Of a DNA stretch of 64,000 nucleotides, positions 62,101 through 64,000 are shown piece by piece (positions within the stretch are counted from its first letter, which is position 1; every line of letters starts with the position of its first letter). The notes under the pieces were generated by a model. That model did not search any database, was not told where the DNA came from, and saw nothing but the letters and a program-made list of their open reading frames with translations. Origin of the DNA: DASZXJ01 sp035545895 (GTDB taxonomy: Bacteria > Planctomycetota > Phycisphaerae > Tepidisphaerales > Tepidisphaeraceae); contig DASZXJ010000030.1 of the NCBI GenBank assembly GCA_035545895.1, positions 21,719-85,718 of the forward strand. The letters are read 5' to 3'. Position numbers and translations under genes: made by a program.

Positions 62101-63150
62101 GCGCGCGTTTCCATTCGCGTGGACGCCGGCAGCACGCTGACACTCAATGGCGGGCTTTTGGCGGATGATCCGGGGGTTTTGAACAACTCCGGCACGACGC
62201 TTTACCTCGCCACAGGAACCAATTCGCTGGGCATACGCAAGCTGGGCAGCGGTTCGCTGATTGTCGGATCCCATGTGATCGCTACGAAAGATGCGCAAGG
62301 CAATGTTCATAACTGGAACGCTGCGATCCGAACCAGCGGAACGCTCGACATCGAAGGCGGCGTCGTTTCCATCGCATCCAATTCCGGTGTTGGCACGCTG
62401 TCGGGCGGCAAGAGCGTCGTTCACATCGGTGGCATCAAATTCGGCGGCAACGCGCAAAACCCCGTCGGCCAGCTTGATCTGAACGACAATGCAATCGTTA
62501 TCGACTACACCGGCGCAAGCCCGCTGGCGACCATTCAATCGTATCTTCATGCAGGCTTTAATAACGGCTCGTGGAACGGCAGCGGCATCGTGAGCGACCG
62601 CGTGGCGAGCAGTCCCAACGACGGCGAAGAGGGCCGCACCGGCCTGGTGCTCGACGAGGCTACAAATCTGGGCATCACGACGTATCTCGGCGATCCCATC
62701 GATAGCACGTCGTTGATTTTAAGATACGCCTATCTCGGCGATTGCGATCTCGATGGCGATGTCGATGCCCACGACCTGGGCCTTCTCGCGCGAAGCTGGC
62801 AACAATCCGGATCCTGGCAAAATGGCGATTTTAATTATGACGGCAAGGTCGATCTGCTCGACATGATGCTTTTCGCCCCCAATTGGCAAGTCGGAGTGGA
62901 TAATCCTTTGAATGCGGCGGCCTTGGGGCTTGATTTGGCCAGCTTCGGATTGCCCCAGATTCCGCTCCAGGTGCCCGAGCCGGCGATATCGGGATTATTG
63001 GGCGTTCTGGGTGCTTCATGGCTGGCCAGAAGAAACAGAAAATCAGCAGGCACTGCCCCTTTTTATGCTTCCTTGGCCTCCAAACCCTTGAAACTTACGC
63101 AGTTTAGCGCAGTTCTCACGGATCCCAAGGCTCAAGGCCATAAATTCTGA
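59170..63150 (+). CDS. Giant secreted autotransporter-strand-repeat protein with dockerin and PEP-CTERM anchor
   Basis: The 1326-residue protein has a signal peptide (SWRLYAAAAGVLPTLSASAQ). About residues 30-1180 are Gly/Asn/Thr-rich strand repeats of the autotransporter-associated type (LTKLGARTALFLANSDYTGV, LFKQGMGTLVVSGNNTFTGQ, RKLGSGSLIVGSHVI). A type I dockerin-like pair follows (GDCDLDGDVDAHDLGLLARS, GDFNYDGKVDLLDMMLFAPN). Then comes the PEP-CTERM signal VPEPAISGLLGVLGASWLAR with RNRK, recognised by exosortase in the membrane. An unusual 35-residue tail follows the RNRK. ATG 59170 is used; a TTG at 59065 is open but lies before the signal peptide. It is probably cell-surface or matrix material. 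Confidence 0.85.
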   Translation: MNRLPLPPVEFKRVNKFLRRRPSWRLYAAAAGVLPTLSASAQITNATWIGLGGSTSWSIPANWDTNISPDGVGAFAHFAGGSGGPIVQLGGSTITLSGLDLSDPLFSAVVGGTINLVGSAIVNASGSNFDLPDKVFPNFGSANPNSPSPGNSIGGVGSLTATFIGTNGLNKTGDSHLQIDSPQFYSGTTSITGGGKIITTIGDSAFGDVNNGIDLNGGSIQVALTNWTSNRTINIGSLGGAIYWVDSGRSVDLSGNISGSGPLTINGRYGVFVGPGTFRANNTYSGTLTVGGGNVTMKDNGAFANAVGIISSGSIVLDNTNSATSINRIGDASPLVMRGSSLALKASTVNYTENIGTVNLDGGVSFVTLEPGSGGVRLNATNFVRNSHAGLVVRGTNLGLTPGSGNSNFFFTGGQSLLVDGLLPFAYVNPSYTSASTPEDPNNVLASYDVNKGITAITSYNSTFAAGGNVKISANQTVSGDQFINALVLAAPANLQVAAGQAGITVGSSAGYLYVDSGVVLSANAGFQTAGSGSIINSLPGNQINSQLDFGAREGYLLTPSALTINGSIHGTGGLTKLGARTALFLANSDYTGVTTLTGFNRFRGDVLANGLPSVFGESLTPINLYGGNVDPYNPNSGTINGTGMGELGYENTGSALFARQLNISGDWVQLRDFGTGTINWGGNISSNDDKTLLMFLTSKATAHQVVSGTISGKARVVIGAADPNPSTPGDPEETWVDLRGTNSFTGGLVISGGTVAMGNENALGTGSVQLNGDGAITALSSFVGGSTVSNKIVVYSSKFGVASDGGATIIFGGEINGRGGNYIANITGTATTTFAGSMTGGGLFKQGMGTLVVSGNNTFTGQFTVGNGTIAGGAVILKSSNALGSTAGATAVEVGQNALILDGSPLPIPGSDGFHDNDLTFGQELLFLRGDGLIVPGYADGGGALVSVAGNNVWNGTVQPLPKYAGEGTANPTVSNARVSIRVDAGSTLTLNGGLLADDPGVLNNSGTTLYLATGTNSLGIRKLGSGSLIVGSHVIATKDAQGNVHNWNAAIRTSGTLDIEGGVVSIASNSGVGTLSGGKSVVHIGGIKFGGNAQNPVGQLDLNDNAIVIDYTGASPLATIQSYLHAGFNNGSWNGSGIVSDRVASSPNDGEEGRTGLVLDEATNLGITTYLGDPIDSTSLILRYAYLGDCDLDGDVDAHDLGLLARSWQQSGSWQNGDFNYDGKVDLLDMMLFAPNWQVGVDNPLNAAALGLDLASFGLPQIPLQVPEPAISGLLGVLGASWLARRNRKSAGTAPFYASLASKPLKLTQFSAVLTDPKAQGHKF

Positions 63151-63744
63151 ATGTTTATGGGCAAGAATGGGGTATAAGTTAATCGCACGGGCTCCAAGAG
63201 CCGGAGAGACAGGCGTACATTGGTGTTGATTCAGCAAAAGTTTACAGTTAATTCTGATGCAGCCGGTAATAGGCCATCCGTTGATCGTCGGAATGTTGCA
63301 TCGTTTGAATAATTTTGCTTGCAGGCGACGCGAATCTCGTGGTACACTTGTCACTAATGCTGGGTCAAGAGATTTTTGCATCGAACTTGGCCTATTTTGT
63401 ATCGCCTTGGAGAATGTATTCGTCGCTTTGAAGTAATCAGATGATGGCGATGTCTGATTTAGGAAATGCATGCGACGGATACGGCGGAACCCGTCTGGCG
63501 GCGGAAGAAAGTTGAGATGAGCATTCTGTACGCTCGTCTCTGATGTGAAGGCAGTGGGAAGAAAATGAATCCAGTCCTTGCTTTTAGGCAACCACAATTC
63601 TTTTTCCCCGCTGTGACGTTAATGCGTGGACGATGCCGTTTGGTATGCGCGATGCGGGTTCATGCGTCGCGACATGTATAGAGATCACAGGCCGGTTGAA
63701 CGCGCTTTTCCCAATCGTGTGTTCAACCCCTTAGGAGGTGGCAG
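63151..63744. other. Intergenic stretch without a recognisable gene
   Basis: The 594-base gap is AT-richer than its neighbours. One 9-bp hairpin is visible at 63514-63540 (GAGATGAGC/GCTCGTCTC). A minus-strand open frame covers much of it but has no family resemblance. AGGAGGTG at 63732-63739 is the ribosome site of the next gene. Confidence 0.6.
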
Positions 63745-64000
63745 ATGTTCAGAGTGGGAAAGAGCAAACTCAAGGCTCTGGCCGCAGCTGCGACGCTGGC
63801 TGCACCAACCGTTTCGATGGCACAAATTAGTGCCACGTGGACTTGGAACCAGCAGCTAGGCACCTTTAGTGACGCGACAAATTGGTTTTCCGCAACTAAC
63901 AGCTACGCGCAGCAGGGCGGCATCGCTACCCTTCCTGTCACATCCATCAGCGGTAGCTTTTCCAGTGTGGTTGTCACCAGCAACGTTACACTTGGTGGCA
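63745..64000 (+). CDS. Secreted protein related to the 59-kb surface protein (3' end outside window)
   Basis: The first 85 codons are visible. A signal peptide (KSKLKALAAAATLAAPTVSM then AQ) is followed by SATWTWNQQLGTFSDATNWF, the same architecture as ITNATWIGLGGSTSWSIPAN in the 59170 gene after its own SASAQ cleavage site. A strong ribosome site (AGGAGGTG) lies five bases before ATG 63745. Probably another strand-repeat, PEP-CTERM-type surface protein, but the C-terminus is not visible. Confidence 0.75.
   Translation, partial: MFRVGKSKLKALAAAATLAAPTVSMAQISATWTWNQQLGTFSDATNWFSATNSYAQQGGIATLPVTSISGSFSSVVVTSNVTLGG

Noticed and set aside
63043..63597. A 184-codon minus-strand frame past the PEP-CTERM gene
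   Set aside because: It overlaps the end of the surface-protein gene, has no ribosome site or family resemblance and is probably chance.
1..64000. CRISPR array, rRNA or tRNA gene
   Set aside because: No regularly spaced repeats with unique spacers, no rRNA landmarks and no cloverleaf with a GTTCRANNC arm were noticed in the intergenic parts; short tRNAs could still be missed by eye.

Overview
The window comes from a moderately GC-rich bacterial chromosome, most likely a Phycisphaerae-type member of the Planctomycetota. This is inferred from gene content, not from a marker gene. The pointers are a eukaryote-type glycogen branching enzyme, a bacterial Suppressor-of-fused-like protein, very large secreted proteins combining autotransporter-type strand repeats with a dockerin and a PEP-CTERM anchor, arrays of TPR-glycosyltransferases, and a complete rod-shape operon with MreB. 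No rRNA, tRNA, CRISPR array or transposase was seen.

Layout. 0-5.4 kb: glgB (5' end cut off), lipB, a metallo-beta-lactamase-fold protein, a UDP-HexNAc dehydrogenase and a SUFU-like protein. 5.5-12.1 kb: the elongasome operon mreB-mreC-mreD-mrdA-rodA, with a four-helix-bundle gene framed by 28-bp inverted repeats inserted between mreB and mreC. 12.3-26 kb: a secreted HEAT-repeat protein, a TPR protein, a PocR-like/GAF/SpoIIE phosphatase, an alpha/beta hydrolase, ctpA-tsaD-nnrD as a tight run, a membrane-anchored coiled-coil protein, and a BtuFCD-type ABC importer. 26-34 kb: lone nuoC, a decayed hicB antitoxin with a small partner ORF, an aldo/keto reductase, nadB, a GNAT protein, RNase D, an FmdB zinc ribbon and a flagellin. 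34-46.5 kb: a short-form pheT preceded by a structured leader, phytoene/squalene synthase plus a CrtC-like protein, a beta-propeller lipoprotein, mdh, an M16 double-domain peptidase, two LivG/LivF-type ATPases and a Nudix hydrolase. 47-57.5 kb: six consecutive paralogous TPR-glycosyltransferase genes, five junctions of which four overlap. 57.6-64 kb: a PtsN-like EIIA, a YcgR-like PilZ protein, a 1326-residue PEP-CTERM/dockerin surface protein, and the start of a second related secreted protein.

The most unusual signals are three different families of short-word inverted repeats lying at operon junctions. One pair encloses the four-helix-bundle gene. One supplies the hydrophobic core of a lipoprotein signal peptide. 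One supplies the C-terminus of a LivG-like ATPase. Together they suggest a class of small non-autonomous insertions that settle between co-transcribed genes and are sometimes adopted as coding sequence. The six-gene TPR-glycosyltransferase array, whose lengths step by about one TPR unit, is the second main feature. Flagellin, a PilZ brake-like protein and these transferases in one window allow, but do not prove, a link to motility and surface glycosylation.
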